22,742 nucleotides of DNA. Origin: Tubiluchus corallicola (taxonomy: Eukaryota; Priapulida; Priapulimorpha; Priapulimorphida; Tubiluchidae). Positions 1 to 11,971 of this stretch are shown in pieces (positions within the stretch are counted from its first letter, which is position 1; every line of letters starts with the position of its first letter). Location of the stretch: assembly GCA_030141605.1 (NCBI GenBank), contig JAQGDQ010001875.1, positions 1 to 22,742 on the forward strand. Reading direction: 5' to 3'. The position numbers and the translations under genes were made by a program. The notes beneath the pieces were generated by a model. It was not told the origin of the DNA. It saw nothing but the letters and a program-made list of their open reading frames with translations, and did no database searches.

Positions 1-551
1 AAGATCTAGTTTTTCCAAAATTACGATAGTCAGTACTAGCAAAGGCAGCAGCAGCCCTCAACAACAGTAACTAAAAATATCAGTAGCAGCATCATGGGAG
101 CAAAAATATAACACTAATAATTAGGCGTTAAGAATGCAAATAGCTTGTAGCAGCTTCTTACAATTTTCGAGTTTTTTTTTCGTAGAAATCCGTTGTCCAA
201 TCTGTGGTTACCAATTTCTCTCTAACAAAAGCTATTTCAATCGTAATACATCAAGCATAGTAATTACAATACAATATTCTGACACTGATAGTTGCATAGT
301 TGATACTCTACGCAAGAGATTGTCTGCGTGTTTTCACGAAAAGGTTGATTACTGCAAATTTGGTAATTTAGTACTTGCATATCCCAGTAAAAATTAACGT
401 ACCGCAGCGCTTCTTATTTAGCTGACGGCTGAGTTGAGATGATGATCTTTAAAAGAATTTAAGTACTGGTATCGCCTGAAGCTTTGTGTTAAATACCACC
501 TAGTCGCGTGCCAAAGCGATAAAAGACTCTCCGCTATTGTGTTTAAAAGGC

Positions 552-684
552 ATTAAGAAATTCGCTTAAGGCTCTCACTTTGAAAAGTACACCTTTAGTT
601 GTTGATTTTGTGGAGAAAGTAAATGCGCTACCGTGGAACATTTTTATAACAGAATTAACTGATTTACGTAGAGTGAATCCAGGT
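552..684 (+). other. Possible unrecognised exon ending at a strong splice donor
   Basis: An open frame of about 45 codons runs into a textbook donor (CCAG followed by GTAAGC). In that frame it reads residues such as LVVDFVEKVNALPWNIF and ends in phase 1. The next known + strand exon at 3815 is read in phase 0, so the two cannot be joined directly as coding sequence. It could be a 5' untranslated or alternative exon, part of another gene, a retroelement fragment, or chance. I do not recognise the peptide. Confidence 0.15.
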
Positions 685-2252
685 AAGCTATTTGATTACT
701 TTTATTATTATTAGCTTTTTGATTGACTTTTCGATATTTTTGCGTAAATATTTAATGTACACACTAAACCATGTTGTGCTTCTACTTGTCTGCCAGTTAA
801 TTTCCAGCCGAACATGATCGTGTTGTCTCTGTGCCCTTGTTGCTGTCCCATTTATTTACTCGCCTACTAGACATACTTTGTCCTCGTTTATCACATGGGA
901 GCGACAGACTCTTGAGACTTGCTGATGAGCAAACGGCAGTCTGGCGTCACTTTATCGATTGACTCACTGAAAACTTGGCTTCATATAACCTGGTGTTTGT
1001 ATATTCAATACTTGTAGCTGATTACGTTTTAATGATGTTTATTTACGAAATAATAGGTAATACCAAATATGGATGGTATTACGGTTACAATTACAAAATC
1101 TTGTTTTTTATGGTACCAGCTTGGTTAGCAGCTAATAGCTACTGCAATGTAGAGAGGATTGCATTAAGCCTTTGTGACATGTCTTCGTTGTTGTCTCTGG
1201 AAGTTGAAGTAGGTCTAAGTCAAGATGATAGTTACTGTAATCAAATCTATCTTGTTCTACATTCAACAACCTCCTGTCACACTTAATGGAGATCTTTGGA
1301 AGTGCAGAACCATAAATGACCCTTAGAGGCTTAGAATTTAGGAACGCATCATGCCTGCAATGAATAATTTATCTTTTCAGTCTATCAAGAAGCTGATATT
1401 CAAGGCAGTCTGTTGACATTAATTGCGTTATGTATTGATACCCTGCGTGGGTGATCATCACTTCATGCTAGAGGTCATTCGAGACCGTCGTAATAGTACG
1501 TATGTTCACAAACACACGAGTGGTCATTGTGATCACTTATTGAAGAACAGACAATTTATCTTAGGTACTAGATACTCTAGTCTAGTGTATTTTAATTATG
1601 CGTGTCTAGTGACAGCAGTGCATACAACCTTAATATAAAATCATGCAAAACATGGCTGCCACAGCTGGTCTATATGATTTGTATAAGGTTCTAATAATAA
1701 TAATGGCCAAACTTTGTTTGCCCATAACCATGTTTTCATAAGGCGATTTTGCAAAAATGGGAAGCATGTGTACTGTGGTAATAATGTAAATTTTCTTGTG
1801 GGCTTGCTGTCGCAGACACATTCCTATAAATTTATATTTAAAGGGCAGCTTCCTGTAAGGATAATGCCACGCTTTATGTTTGTCAGGTTAGAGAAAGAAG
1901 TTTACTTCGTTTTCTAAGCAAATGTAGATGAATGCCGTATGGTAAACTTTAGTAATCATTTGATATTTTGTATCAAATACATTTGTCTGAATCCAACCTG
2001 ATGTCGTGTAGGTTTTCTTGGAATTTTAATCAAATAAAGTTTTACAGTTTTTGTGTCGAGTCATGTATTCGTGTATTGATTTGGCTTCCCTGCTGCCTAT
2101 ATGCTGTACATTTGTGCACAATGGTTTCGCTGAGCGTAGGATTGTATTGCGTCATCATGCGGATTTCTGATGCAGCAGACCTCTATCGAATGACTCGTAT
2201 TTATAACCACGACATACTTCGTGGCTTCATTTACAAATATTTGTTACTTATC

Positions 2253-2298
2253 ACATATATATATATGTGTGTGATATATATATATATATATATATATG
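2253..2298. repeat. (AT)n / (GT)n microsatellite
   Basis: A run of alternating AT, interrupted by a short TGTGTGTG segment and then continuing as pure TA repeat. It lies in the non-coding stretch left of the CH1 exons. Confidence 0.9.
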
Positions 2299-3814
2299 TT
2301 AAGGTTAAACCTGTCTATAATTAGGAAACGAAACATGGCTTAACGTTTAATTCATGTTTTTAAGCCATAAAGACTTTCAGAACTTTTTATCAGATTTTTA
2401 ACTATTATATGAACAGAATTTATGCATGAACTGTATGTACATTTATTTATCTTTAGCACAGAAAATACTTTGTAGTTATGTTGTATTACAATTATTTTGT
2501 ATTTTTATTTCAGCACTGGAGACAGTATAAGGTGACGATGATAATTCATTAGCATGCTGTTTCATTTAGCATTTTAACTATTATTTACAGCATGTTTTTT
2601 TTGAAAAATGACTGCATACATGATGTATAAAATACTACTTATACCAACAAAGTGCTGCAATTCTGTCAATACTACATATACCAACAAGAACTTTTGTCAT
2701 TTTTAAAATATGACTTCGTACCCAAACATTACATCAACAGATACAGTATAGTATTAATATTGTTTTTATTTTATTTGCCAGAAGTCAACAAGTGTTGAAC
2801 ATATCTTTCTCTGCTAACTAGACTATTTATTGTCTGTATGTGCCTAAGTTCTGTTTAGTTAGTGTATGTCTAATATTTTTCTAATTATTTTATTGTACAT
2901 TTTAGCTGATTTTGCTACGTGCAGACTTGAATATTGTTTCAAAATTCTTGGACTTAAAAAACTTGCGTAATTGAATAATTGGCTTTTTTAACTGGCATGT
3001 GATTCTTAATTTTGCTCTCCATTATTTAATTTAGTAATTTATCGCTTGTGTTTAAAGTTGTCTAGAACTCGGCATGAAGCAAAGTAAAGTATTAATCACT
3101 GAACCATTCTTAGTATTAATCAGCTGAATGCGGGCAGTTTTGCTTAGTACTTACTATTTGTAATCATATAAGACAGGATATCGAATTAGCAACACGCTTG
3201 AGTTTTTTTTTGTTTTTACGGTGGTGTTTGAATCTCTTCAAAAAAGAAAGATGATATTTCTTTACAATGCTAATATTAGGAGGTTAACGATACTAAGGTG
3301 AAAAACAACAGAGTCATTTATTGAATACTAAATGTTAACCTTATTTTTACCAAATTATAATAATAACATACACGTACACATACAAAACAATAAAAACAGC
3401 AAACTGTTTAAATAACTTCTATCTACAAATTACCATTTGATTTGAAAATTTGGAAAGTGGTGGTGATAACAAGCTTGTCTATATTGTCTAACAAGCTTTT
3501 AGCACTTGCATGCTTATGCTTGAGCTTACCTCCACTAAACTTCTACGACTTGAACTAACTGATGGTTTGTGTCTTGTTGCATTTTTGTTTTATATTTTGT
3601 GCCATTTGATTTCCGTATGAGTTACGGTGATTTATAAGCGTGTGATTGTGATTTACAATATCATATTAAGCACAAACTAAATCACTATTGCCTTGTACTC
3701 TATTGTCAATTGTGCAGTGTTTTTTTATACAAAATTAAGCCTGAAGACTTCATAGGATTATACTATAAGTAGTTTTGGTATACTAAAATTATACACAATT
3801 TTTATGTTTTGCAG

Positions 3815-3904
3815 AGTGGGCGTAAAATTGAAGATCTATTTGAAGACCTTCGAGATGGCCACAGTCTTATATCACTTCTTGAGGTGCTGTCCGGAGAAAT
3901 GCTG
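3815..3904 (+). CDS. MACF1/DST: Spectraplakin CH1 exon A
   Basis: Thirty codons, phase 0 at both ends, from [15 protein letters not shown] to [10 protein letters not shown]. The acceptor is a T-rich tract ending TTTTGCAG at 3814 and the donor is GTATGC at 3905. The DLRDG motif in CH1 helix regions is conserved across the family. The start (SGRK) corresponds to the place where vertebrate homologues read an AQRHI-type sequence, so an exon boundary here fits the family. Confidence 0.93.
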
Positions 3905-5745
3905 GTATGCTGATTTCAAGTCACCTATAAATTATTTAAAAATACATTTCAGTGTTCAGAGTTCAAAATAGTCTGAGTTCAAATCCCGCTCGTGTTGGTA
4001 TTTTTTTAGCCATTTACTACTAGAACAGGACTTTCTGGCTGCCTTCCCGAGCCTACTCATCCTTAATTGAGTACCTGGTCACATACTGGGAAGAAAAGCG
4101 ACCTGTCCTTCTTGTGTGCCGTGGCTTTGCAAATGGACACGTCTGGCATAGGACCATTCTTCTTTGCCATTTACATTAGGCAGTAAGATTGAACTAAGGA
4201 TTATTATTACTCCACTCAGTAGACCTCCAAGTTGACAGTATGCTAGAATGATTTTTGAGAGGTACAATTTTAGGTGACCAGTATGACTCTTAGGCAAAGG
4301 CTTTTTGATAATCTCCTGGCACATTAGTTTTGCTGTAGATATACATATCTGCTATCGGAAATTTTCATTAAATCGTTTGAAGATTGAGTCTGCGCCCCAC
4401 CCACATTGAGTTGGTCGATAGTTATATTTAACTTTTCCTGATTTCTTTATCTTTAAATCAATTACAGCCTCTTAAAACTGCCTGTTACTGAATATAGATC
4501 AATAGTGTTTCTCCATATATGCAGACTAAAAGCTATTTGCATGCCCACCATAACTTAAATCTTATACAGCTTTTGTGAACGCCTCATTTCAACGCAGTTA
4601 ATAATTCAATTAGACCATTAAATTGGCCAAATTATGCAGTACAAATTGGATGTTGTAAACCTTAGCCACGGGTTAAACTCTGTTTGGCATACAGGCATTT
4701 GTCACTTAGTGGTCTGGTAGTAAGTTTAATATTTCAGTAAAAATATCGTAACCATTGTGTTTTTCTGGTGATTTATTAGGTGATTTAGGCTTTATCTTTC
4801 TTTAGAAATGGCTGGTTTTTGTATTTTTTTGTATTTATGAATTTTTATAGTTGTGTTTTTCTAACATTTCCTAGAAGGATGGGTGACTTTCTTTTAGTTT
4901 TTCGCCCCCTTTCTCCGATGTCCATTTGTATTTTCATGTGTGTAATAATAATAATAGTAGTTATGTTCAGGAAGTGAATATAAAGCCTAGCTATAAGGCC
5001 TATAGCCTAATTCATTTCCCACAAACGGAAACATTTCTTTCTTACTTTTATTGAACAATTCAATATTTTCTATGAGAACAGCTAAGTTTTGCAAGGGAAT
5101 TGTATGAGTCATGGTTAGGTTTTCATTCTTAAGCTGAATCATGCTTTTTACGAGGTTTTTCACTCCTGTTGCAGCCCAGAGAGAAGGGGCGGATGCGATT
5201 CCACATGCTGCAGAATGTACAGATAGGATTAGATTATCTTAGGCATAGATTAGTAAGTATAAACTACATTTTTAAAGTTTTTTCCGGTTCTTCAAATTAA
5301 CTGGCAATAACAAAAACGTGCACTACACATTGTTTATGTATGTAGGCCTTGGCCTTATTTACTCTTGATTGATGTGAGGTTGCTGAAATGTGATGTCAAC
5401 TGAAAAATTGTCATCGTAAGGCTAAATCATAATAATAATAATGCATTTTCATAGATGATTTTTAAAATATATTATCTATAAAAAAGCATAAAAAACTGTT
5501 ATGTAATTACACTTAAAACAACAATTTTTGAAATGTAATGTTTATAGATAGATGTAATAAATTGATCGAACAAACAATGTTTCAAATTTGGTATACCTTA
5601 AAACTGTTATACCTATTGATTACATTTATAGTAACTTGTTCATTTTTTCTAGATTAAAATTGTAAATATCCGTCCTGACGACATAGTAGATGGTAATCCA
5701 AAGTTGACACTGGGTTTAATATGGACAATTATACTGCACTTCCAG
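3815..5745 (+). CDS. MACF1/DST: Spectraplakin (MACF1/dystonin-like) actin-binding domain, partial gene, three exons
   Basis: Joining 3815-3904, 5175-5252 and 5653-5745 gives an 87-residue open frame with no stop. It contains most of a CH1 domain: [21 protein letters not shown], then [20 protein letters not shown], then [20 protein letters not shown]. The [10 protein letters not shown] segment separates plakins (MACF1, dystonin, plectin, Shot, VAB-10) from beta-spectrins, which read differently there. In this family CH1 plus CH2 form an F-actin-binding module at the N-terminus of a giant cytoskeletal linker between actin, microtubules and junctions. All three exons are phase 0 with GT-AG borders. 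The beginning of CH1 and all of CH2 (starting ISDI) were not found in the window, so the gene is partial here: it either continues beyond 22742 or is a truncated copy. Family assignment is firm; whether the locus is functional is not known. Confidence 0.93.
3973..4326 (+). mobile_element. 5'-truncated tRNA-derived SINE remnant
   Basis: The left end contains a Pol III B-box-like sequence (GAGTTCAAATCCC), with no A box before it, followed by about 300 bp of relatively GC-rich sequence different from the AT-rich intron, including ATTGAGTACCTGG and CGTGGCTTTGCAAATGGACACG. This layout suggests a tRNA-headed SINE that lost its 5' end. It lies in the intron between CH1 exons A and B. I see no clear target-site duplication, so the borders are approximate. 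Confidence 0.45.
5175..5252 (+). CDS. MACF1/DST: Spectraplakin CH1 exon B
   Basis: Twenty-six codons, phase 0, beginning [12 protein letters not shown] and ending DYLRHRL. The acceptor reads CTGTTGCAG and the donor GTAAGT is a consensus match. Family members usually read ALDFLRHR or ALDYLRHR here; this copy has GLDYLRHR, a mild change. The exon is GC-richer than its flanks. Confidence 0.95.
5653..5745 (+). CDS. MACF1/DST: Spectraplakin CH1 exon C (end of CH1)
   Basis: Thirty-one codons, phase 0, beginning [18 protein letters not shown] and ending [10 protein letters not shown], which is the conserved C-terminal part of CH1. The acceptor is TTTTTTCTAG and the donor GTAGGA. The next family exon should begin ISDI and encode the inter-CH linker and CH2; no such exon was seen downstream in this window. 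Confidence 0.95.
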
Positions 5746-7263
5746 GTAGGATATTTTTGTGTTAAGTTTGTTCTTTGATATCGATATTATTATTTGCATG
5801 CACACAATGATAGAAATACGTTAACATGTTCAAACTTTCAAACAACATAATGATTCATGAAAAAATATCCAACATTTGATTGCTTGTTGTGAATCAAAAT
5901 ATCGATGACTCACTTTTCTGAAGAACACGTCTAGGTGGCAGCACTTTACACCATTTACTTGCTTGGTTTGAGTCAAATACAACACTTTATAGTTTCACTG
6001 AAAGTAATTTCGTAGCCGTTGATTGTCTTGACTCTTCTCCCCAAGGGTAACAAATCCGTACTAGTGTTGTCTGTGCTGCCAAAATCGCCAACGTTTTTCA
6101 GACATTTTTAATGCAAGAATGACAACAACAACAACTGCCACTAATTATTGAATGTAAGATGAGTGAGTGTTTAAGTAACATTAGATTTCATGATTGCATG
6201 GTTAACTATTTAACATGTAATACATATTAGCTAAGATTAAACACAGGTATACGGCACGAATATGTAAATCCAGTAGTCAAGGCAGTTAGTAAAAGGGGTA
6301 TTGTTTACTTCAGTGGTAAATTACTCAAAGTAGGACTGATTGACGTACATCTGAATAGTTAAACCATGATGTAGGTACACAACAGACTTATATGTGTGTT
6401 ATATATGTCCCTGATATGACTTCATTCTATATTTGATAAGTCTGTTTGCTTAGATTATATTGTAATGCTGCATTTGACACCTCTCTTGCACTATAAATAA
6501 GGAACTTGCATATCTTTCAGGGATGTGATAGCATCTATGGTATTGTAAAATACCTGCATTTATTGAAATAGTTTATCAGCCTTTGGTGCTTTGCAGTTTA
6601 CAAATTTTGTGAATTTTTATAACACAAAGTTCTCTGTATTCCTGATGTTTACTATTGTGTTGTACAGTTTTGCAGGATTTTATGACTAAGGAAATTCCCC
6701 CTGGCATAAGCTCAAGTTTGCTGTCATATTAGATAAGAACCCCTCACATGTTTCATTTTGAACATTGATAGACAAGTACCAGATTAGATTTGTGTGTATT
6801 TGAAGTACAGTACCCAGTAAATTTTGTTTTTCTGTTTTATGTTTTGTGATGAGAGGTACATTTTATACTGGAAAACGATGACGGTACTTACTGAAATGTA
6901 ACAAACGTTGGGAATGTTATTCTAAAGAAATTTTTATCTTCTGAAGTGTTTTACAACAATATTTTTCTTGCTACGGTGCATGACGTTCTAATGGATGACT
7001 AAAGATAATTTTGTTACATTTATCTGCTGGTAGATGGCAGTGAGATCTCGCAATGTATCATATTGTTGGTAAAGTGAAATTAAAAGTGTGCTTTTGCTGT
7101 GTGCCTGGTCCTAGTTTTTTGAACAGTCATTTAAACTAGGTTTATTTTGCTCAAGACTGTACACGGTGCTTAATTTTAGTGCGTTCTGTATTAAGCTCTG
7201 TCATTATGCTTGAGAAGGGTAAAATTTCATTAGTTGATTGGAGGTTACTTCTCGCCATTGTTG

Positions 7264-7292
7264 TCATCATCATCATCGCCTTCATCATCATT
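7264..7292. repeat. (TCA)n microsatellite
   Basis: Short trinucleotide run TCATCATCATCATC, interrupted by GCCT, then TCATCATCAT. No coding context. Confidence 0.8.
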
Positions 7293-7890
7293 AAATTTAA
7301 CACCTTGTATTCTGTATGTAAACCCCAGATGAAGAAAATTTAGCTAGCGGTATCATTTTGTGCTACTGTAAATGAGTGACTGACAGTTTTTCAATCAATA
7401 CTTAATAGTTGCTTTAAAATTATACTCTGTAACAGAGTTTTTTGTGAGAAGGATAACTCATGAACAGATATGACTATTCACAATATGTTATTGCACTGAG
7501 TATCATAAATGTTGTATAATTTGTAATAAGATGGTAGTTGTTTCAATTTTCCAAAGATCTTAGAATTCTTGATGTTGTGGACTGAATACTACTTTCCAGT
7601 TGGTACTTGTATTCAATCTTAGATTTTTTTGTAGTAATCATAATCCTAATCATTATTGTTTCATTCATTCAAAGATTGATTGATTGAAAGATGTGGATTT
7701 TTGTAGAACTTCACATTTTTATGTAAATCATTCAAAAAGGGAAATTTAGTGGTTTACCTGTTGCTACCGTTAATAAGATTTTAATAAGGATTTGTGATAT
7801 AATCCGGTACTAAAATCAACTGTAGAGTGCTGGACTGCTTGTTTGGAGCAGCTAGTGAGGTTTCTTTCCTGCCTATCCCCATCTTGTACG

Positions 7891-7950
7891 AAATTTGGGT
7901 ACACTACTGTACTTCAATCCAAATTTGGGTACATTACTGTACTTCAGTCC
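7891..7950. repeat. 30-bp tandem duplication
   Basis: Two adjacent 30-bp copies beginning AAATTTGGGTACA and ending TACTTCA-TCC differ at two positions. The near identity of directly abutting copies suggests a recent duplication by slippage. Confidence 0.85.
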
Positions 7951-10214
7951 ATTACCAGGTGTAGTTAAGTGTTTTGAACTGCTTAACTTTGCAACATTGT
8001 TAATTAAACAGGCTTTTGTTTGTCAGATTATAAACGCACGCAGAGCTTGCACGCTACTGTTTTGATAGGATACGGTGCTATGATAGTCTTCTTGCTATAT
8101 CATATAGATCTAAAATAATAATATGTTGCCCTGAAAGCTGCCCGTCATCGTATTCATAATTCCTTTAAACAACTTGGATGATGTTTTTATACACAATACG
8201 TGTACAGGTTTAAGATTCATTGTTGTTTTTCGCGCCCCCTTGCCGTCTTGCACGTATCAACCGTAGAAGAGGGATTAGGTGCGTAAAGAGGGAAAAAGTT
8301 TTAATTCAAAACCCGTTGAAGTATTCTGCACACGTGTTGGGCGTTTTGAGTGCTTGATTTCGTTACCACAGACACATTATCTGTGTTGAATTCTCCGGCA
8401 ATGGTGCGCAATTGTGTTGTATTTCAGTTTCTAAGTAGAATAAGTAGCCAAAAAATGTACAGTGGACATGCGACATTTAAAGATCAAAATCGTTATTCGT
8501 TATGAATCTTACGTCGCAATACTGTGCGTTATCTAATTGACTTGGAGCTCCGCACTTTTTTTAACGTTTAAGACTCGAGATCTAAATGTAATCAGCACTT
8601 TTTATGCGCAGTCATAGTGTGACTAGCCTTTATTTTCGGAACCTTTGGGAACAGGACGTTTGTATTAGCAGTTTATGCAAGCAGGTCGGCTCCTGTGCAA
8701 TAACCTTGAAATTGTGGGCTTTTACTAGAAACGTGTTTTATTAAATAGGTCCCTAAACTTTCGTTGGTCATTTAGCGCGGTCAAGCGATTTGGAATATAC
8801 TGATTCACACACTCAGACTGTTTGTTTATTAAAGGTGTACATCGTTAGCACACAGTCCACATTATAGAGTTTTAAATAGTGTGTTAAGTTAAGAAAGACT
8901 TGGAAGTACTCAGACTCAGTGACAGTTTTACGTTTGTTGTTGCTTCAAAAGTGAGAATTATAGATGTTTCCGTCAGCTTTCTGCAATTAGTGATTAAACA
9001 TTAACTAAATAGCTACTTATGCCACTTCAAGGCTTCATGCTGCCATTGTTTCAACATTTGCAACATTCATTTAACCCGTGCTTAAAATTTTCGATTTTAA
9101 TGAGGTCTTTTGTGCAGGTAGTACGTTTGTTTCACTTTAAATCTTGAAATGTAGTGGTTTCCTTAATTTGCTTGTTTTACAAAACTCGACAATGCTTCTC
9201 TTTTATTGCTGCAAGAAGAGTTTTTAATTTATGAATTTCTTATTGTGATAGATCATCAACTTTAGTGGTGGCGTTTTTTCTGTTACGTCTATTTGATTGT
9301 GCCAGTATAAGTGCCTTTTTCCAGTGCCTAATGTTGATTAGTCACCAGTGCCGCTAAATCTTGAGGGTCCAGTGCCACATTCGGTCTTAGCTTGTTTTTG
9401 AGTATTGCATTTCTGAGAAAATGTTGTTCAGCATTTGCTGAGTGCAAATAATCGTGATATTAGTTTTGTAAGCGTAGATGTTGTCGACTTTTTTTCCGTT
9501 TCTGCTGCAGGTCAGCAAAGTCTGTTGCCAGAATGCCACTTCGAAACAACTTGAAAAATTTCGGTGTGCACCGTGTAAAAGCTTGATGGAAGTGCATTGG
9601 ATGCTAGTTTGTTTATTACAGTAGGCTGTTATAGTATCATAATAGGCTTTATTGTAGCTTTGTTTTGTGATAAACAATGTTTATCACTGAAAATGCCATC
9701 CTTATTGTGAACTGTGTTAAATAACCTCCTGTTAAGTGAGTATCGATGATTTTGTGTCACTTCAAATTATTTTTATGTTTCACCTACAGCTTTTTTGAGG
9801 TCTGGCTGGCTGTTCTATCTTCTGTTCCCATTGTCTACTCTACATTAGTATAAAAAGTGCTCTGGATCAGTCATTTGTTGAGTTTTATTTCTCATTTCTT
9901 AGCATTTGGATTTTTTGTGTGAGAAGAAAGTTATCTGGTATTCTTAAATGCTTAAATTTGGTAGTCATATTGTTACAAAAAACTATATAAGCATTTAAAA
10001 AATGTGATTGTGTAGCATTTATCATATCTATTTTATTTGCCAAAAAGGCTGGAACAGTTTTTTTCGTAGTTTTTACTGACATTTTTTCACTTACATCAAA
10101 TGTGTTCATCAGATTTCGAATTGGGCCATTTTAGTTGTGGTAAGATGATAAGAAAGAAATCTTGACTCTGCTGAAGCTGAAAAAGCAAACTCTTAGTTAC
10201 AGTGATTAATTTGT

Positions 10215-10497
10215 CAATATCCATCTACTTACAGCGCTGGTTGGCTTCTTTATCACATCTGCCTACTGCAGCAGTACTCATTACCTTCTTTTGTCACATC
10301 CATCTCGTTACAATTCTGATTGGCTTCTTTCGCTACATCCATCTTCTTACAGTACTAGGTGGCTTCATGTGCATCTGTTTACAGTCGCCTGTCACATCCA
10401 TCTGTTCATAGTCCTGTTTGGTTTCTTTGTCACATCAGTTTACTTTACTTACTCTACAGCACTGCTTGGCTTTTTTTCTCAGTCACATCCATTTACT
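10215..10497 (+). repeat. Degenerate tandem repeat of roughly 39 bp
   Basis: The motif CACATCCATCT-nn-TTACAG followed by CTGG-TTGGCTTCTTT recurs about seven or eight times (near 10217, 10253, 10296, 10335, 10370, 10393, 10432 and 10485), with spacing mostly 36-43 bp and many substitutions. Several overlapping open frames here are by-products of the repeat rather than genes. Confidence 0.65.
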
Positions 10498-10984
10498 TTC
10501 ATTTTTTGGAACAAAAATTTCGGTCACATTTCTTTGATATGATATCTTTGTTACCCTTGACAAGATACCTGTTCGGTGCGGCACATTTCAAATGCTAATA
10601 CACACATATTTATCTTGTAGGCTGTGCAATAGTGTTTGCTTGTTTACCCAATCTCTTCTCCTGTTGTCATACACAACAGGCTAGTGTGACGTGGGTGTGG
10701 CGATCCATTGCTTGTTGAATAAGGGGTGGTTTTTACTTGAGAACAACAACTCCTGAATATGATTCAGACTTTGCAAATAAACTGACAAAAACTCTTACAC
10801 TGAACTTTAATCATGGCAATGTTTGCCTTGGAATGGCATTTAGCTATTAGAATTGCTAATGGCAACTACGTATTGACTTTTAGTATTGCTTCAGAATTAC
10901 CAATTTGCCGGTGATTATATAACCATTGTGGCCCAGGCCTGCAGATCTGGGCGTGCATGCATGATTGACTGCATCTATTTGCAG

Positions 10985-11339
10985 ACTAATATCATGTGTA
11001 TGTATGACGATAGACCTGTATGCAAATCTGTTTGAATATGGCAACAGAGCGACGATAGACCTGTATGTAGCTTATCATTGTAAATTCCAGTTTTGCAGGG
11101 ATCATAATGTGCATGTATTATCGATAATTTGTATGTGATCAGTGGGGATACATGTATGTTTATTCGATAATCTGTATATATCTATCAGTAATCTGTGTTT
11201 AAGAATAGCGTATGTATGACGATACCTGTATGTATTTATCAAAAATCTGTTTTGTATATCTTTAAGAATACGTGATGATAGGATTCGTATGGTCTTATCA
11301 GCAACCTTGTGCTTGCAGATCTATGAATATGTGTATGTA
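10985..11339 (-). repeat. Diverged, inverted copies of the 68-bp minisatellite
   Basis: Segments such as GTATGTATGACGATAGACC, ACCTGTATGTATTTATC and AATATGTGTATGTACGACG are the reverse complement of the clean 68-bp repeat to the right. About five degenerate units can be traced, with the one next to the junction (from about 11270) the best conserved. Confidence 0.75.
11159..11164 (-). terminator. First canonical AATAAA on the FAM76 strand after the stop
   Basis: Reading leftwards from the FAM76 stop, no AATAAA or ATTAAA is seen until this one, about 1 kb away. If used, the FAM76 3'UTR would contain the whole 68-bp minisatellite and part of its inverted arm. A variant signal nearer the stop could be used instead, so this is tentative. 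Confidence 0.2.
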
Positions 11340-11370
11340 CGACGATACATACACATATTCTTAGATCTGC
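11315..11370. repeat. Near-perfect inverted repeat at the minisatellite junction
   Basis: The 25-bp arm 11315-11339 and the arm 11346-11370 are reverse complements with one mismatch, separated by a 6-base spacer (CGACGA). Pairing continues imperfectly outwards for another ten or so bases. This is where the orientation of the 68-bp repeat flips, and it could extrude as a hairpin. Confidence 0.9.
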
Positions 11371-11971
11371 AAACACAGATTTACACTGATAGATACATAC
11401 AGGTCTATCGTCGTACATACACATATTCTTAGATCTGCAAACACAGATTTACAATGATAGATACATACAGGTCTATCGTCATACATACACATATTCTTAG
11501 ATCTGCAAACACAGATTTACACTGATAGATACATACAGGTCTATCGTCGTACATACACATATTCTTAGATCTGCAAACACAGATTTACACTGATAGATAC
11601 ATACAGGTCTATCATCATACATACACATATTCTTAGATCTGCAAACACAGATTTACAATGATAGATACATACAGGTCTATCGTCATACATACACATATTC
11701 TTAGATCTGCAAACACAGATTTACAATGATAGATACATACAGGTCTATCGTCATACATACACATATTCTTAGATCTGCAAACACAGATTTACACTGATAG
11801 ATACATACAGGTCTATCGTCGTGCATACACATATTCTTAGATCTGCAAACACAGATTTACAATGATAGATACATACAGGTCTATCGTCATACATACACAT
11901 ATTCTTAGATCTGCAAACACAGATTTACACTGATAGATACATACAGGTCTATCATCATACATACGCATATT
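11346..11971 (+). repeat. 68-bp minisatellite, nine head-to-tail copies
   Basis: The landmark CTTAGATCTGC recurs at 11360, 11428, 11496, 11564, 11632, 11700, 11768, 11836 and 11904, an exact 68-bp period, and breaks down at 11972. Each unit contains AAACACAGATTTAC and ACATACAGGTCTATC. Copies differ at few sites (ACACTGATAG or ACAATGATAG; CGTCGT, CGTCAT or CATCAT), so the array is young or homogenised. It starts about 200 bp past the FAM76 stop codon. Confidence 0.95.

Larger units (their letters stand above)
1..3814. other. Exon-poor flank or intron upstream of the CH1 exons
   Basis: No exon with recognisable protein similarity was found here. The open frames in this stretch are short, AT-rich and without family motifs. 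The spectraplakin exon that should precede the one at 3815 (the start of CH1, with a KTFTKWVN-type motif) was looked for by eye and not seen, so it probably lies to the left. The stretch contains an AT microsatellite and one possible exon ending near 684, listed separately. Confidence 0.5.

Noticed and set aside
975-1286. 103-codon + strand frame
   Set aside because: No motif, no splice context and AT-driven composition; it looks like a chance frame in non-coding DNA.
4079-4324. 81-codon - strand frame
   Set aside because: It lies inside the SINE remnant in reverse and has no protein similarity.
11346-11971. CRISPR array
   Set aside because: The units are contiguous 68-bp tandem copies with no unique spacers, and the surrounding genes are animal genes.
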